Source: Synergistaceae bacterium
GTDB lineage: Bacteria > Synergistota > Synergistia > Synergistales > Synergistaceae
Direction of reading: 5' to 3'
Assembly (NCBI GenBank): GCA_030539135.1
Contig: JAUNSQ010000080.1
Location: forward strand, 1 to 7,065
Length of the DNA: 7,065 bases
A program made the position numbers and the translations under genes. The number at the start of each line of letters is the position of its first letter. The first letter of the stretch is position 1. Of the stretch, positions 6,417 through 7,065 are shown one piece after another. The notes beneath the pieces were generated by a model that saw only the letters and a list, made by a program, of their open reading frames with translations, was not told the origin of the DNA and ran no database searches.

Positions 6417-7064
6417 CTATTCCTTGCGCGGCGCTAGGTATTCCTTCATGTCTATCTCCGTCCAGTTCTGCGCGCCGGGTATCTTTAGCCAGATCGTATA
6501 GGTCTCGGGGGTCGTGACTATCTGATAGAGCGTCATATCGTTGGTCGCCCCGAGGTCCTCGATGCGCGTGTCCATTATCTTCATCATTATCTCCGAGTTG
6601 ATCGTGCCCTTGAAATGCTTCGCGAGCGTCAAGAGGTTCTGGCGTCTCGACCTTGTGAGCCAGAATGTCTTGTCGTCCGGGCGCGGCAGACCCCATGAAA
6701 ATTCCGTGAAGTGGTTGCTGAGCACAGTAAGCCCCCGGCGCGAATGAGATTCGCGGCGCTTGACCTCGAAGACGGGCCATTCATAGCAGCGAGCTGTCTG
6801 TCCATCTGCGACTCCTACAATGTATGCAAAGTTCGCCCTCGTCGTCTGGAAGAAGCTCTCCATCTCGTCAAGAGTAGACGCGTCGAGCAGAAACTCAAAC
6901 AGTTTCGCGATGGTCGGGACGCGGCTGTCATACCAGAGAGCTCCGCCCGACGGCATTCCGTTATTGAGTTCGAGGAATATCCCCTTTTCATTCATTCCAT
7001 TTACGGCGTATATCTCTCCGGCGTAGCCGATGACCGCCGTCGCGAGCGAGCCGTCCGACGGGTG
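6417..7064 (-). CDS. C45/choloylglycine hydrolase-like acylase, C-terminal part
   Basis: The frame is open from the right edge to a TAG at 6417-6419, giving the last 215 residues. I place it in the linear-amide C-N hydrolases (Ntn-hydrolase fold; penicillin acylase-like acyltransferases and bile salt hydrolases). The visible basis is IGYAGEIYAVNGMNEKGIFLELNNG near the left of the visible part, ending in the paired strands LYQIVTTPETYTIWLKIPG and NWTEIDMKEYLA. In this family the N-terminal Cys exposed by autoproteolysis is the nucleophile; that residue lies outside the window, so activity cannot be judged. It would cleave an amide bond, with the substrate unknown (N-acyl amino acid, beta-lactam or bile-salt-like conjugate). 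The ATG at 6995 is internal, because the homology extends upstream of it to the edge. The gene is followed by a terminator, so it is probably not tightly coupled to the kinase. Confidence 0.75.
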   Translation of the reverse strand, partial: HPSDGSLATAVIGYAGEIYAVNGMNEKGIFLELNNGMPSGGALWYDSRVPTIAKLFEFLLDASTLDEMESFFQTTRANFAYIVGVADGQTARCYEWPVFEVKRRESHSRRGLTVLSNHFTEFSWGLPRPDDKTFWLTRSRRQNLLTLAKHFKGTINSEIMMKIMDTRIEDLGATNDMTLYQIVTTPETYTIWLKIPGAQNWTEIDMKEYLAPRKE

Positions 7065-7065
7065 G

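Noticed and set aside
6337..6780. Minus-strand open frame overlapping the acylase in another frame
   Set aside because: The 6417-7064 frame carries the family motifs; the other frame is a low-complexity shadow rich in Arg, Gly and Asp.

Overview
The window is ordinary bacterial chromosome with mid-range base composition. The extracytoplasmic GG-box protein, the RclA-like reductase, the FGGY sugar kinase and the C45/choloylglycine-type acylase together suggest a Gram-negative gut or anaerobic lineage. Synergistota is my best guess, resting mainly on the style of the large surface protein. This is inference; there is no rRNA or other phylogenetic marker in the window.

Layout. (1) 1-2172, minus strand: the first 724 residues of a secreted repeat protein that runs off the left edge. 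It has a signal peptide, eight degenerate GG-box repeats, a second beta-rich region and a lysine-rich tail domain. (2) 2173-2539: an AT-rich divergent intergenic region with several copies of a GTCAA/TTGAC element, including two inverted repeats. (3) 2540-3106, plus strand: a transcriptional repressor with an XRE helix-turn-helix and a LexA/CI-like S24 domain, whose catalytic lysine position seems to hold arginine. (4) 3114-3157: a strong symmetric terminator between convergent genes. (5) 3230-4597, minus: an RclA-type flavin disulfide reductase with a clear sigma70-like promoter, a good ribosome binding site, and a short inverted repeat abutting the -35 box. (6) 4780-6313, minus: an FGGY carbohydrate kinase (xylulokinase-like) broken by one frameshift near its N-terminus. 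(7) 6352-6382: a terminator hairpin. (8) 6417-7064, minus: the C-terminal 215 residues of a linear-amide hydrolase/acyltransferase that runs off the right edge.

How the genes may work together. The regulator and the surface protein are divergent and share an intergenic region carrying operator-like repeats, so the regulator probably controls itself and may control the surface gene. The reductase is a self-contained transcription unit, plausibly for oxidant or metal stress. The kinase and the acylase look like separate metabolic genes divided by a terminator. I see no CRISPR array, RNA gene, insertion sequence or recognisable defence or biosynthetic cluster, and nothing that clearly amounts to a new system. 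The most distinctive items are the repeat surface protein with its divergent S24-type regulator, and the frameshifted kinase.
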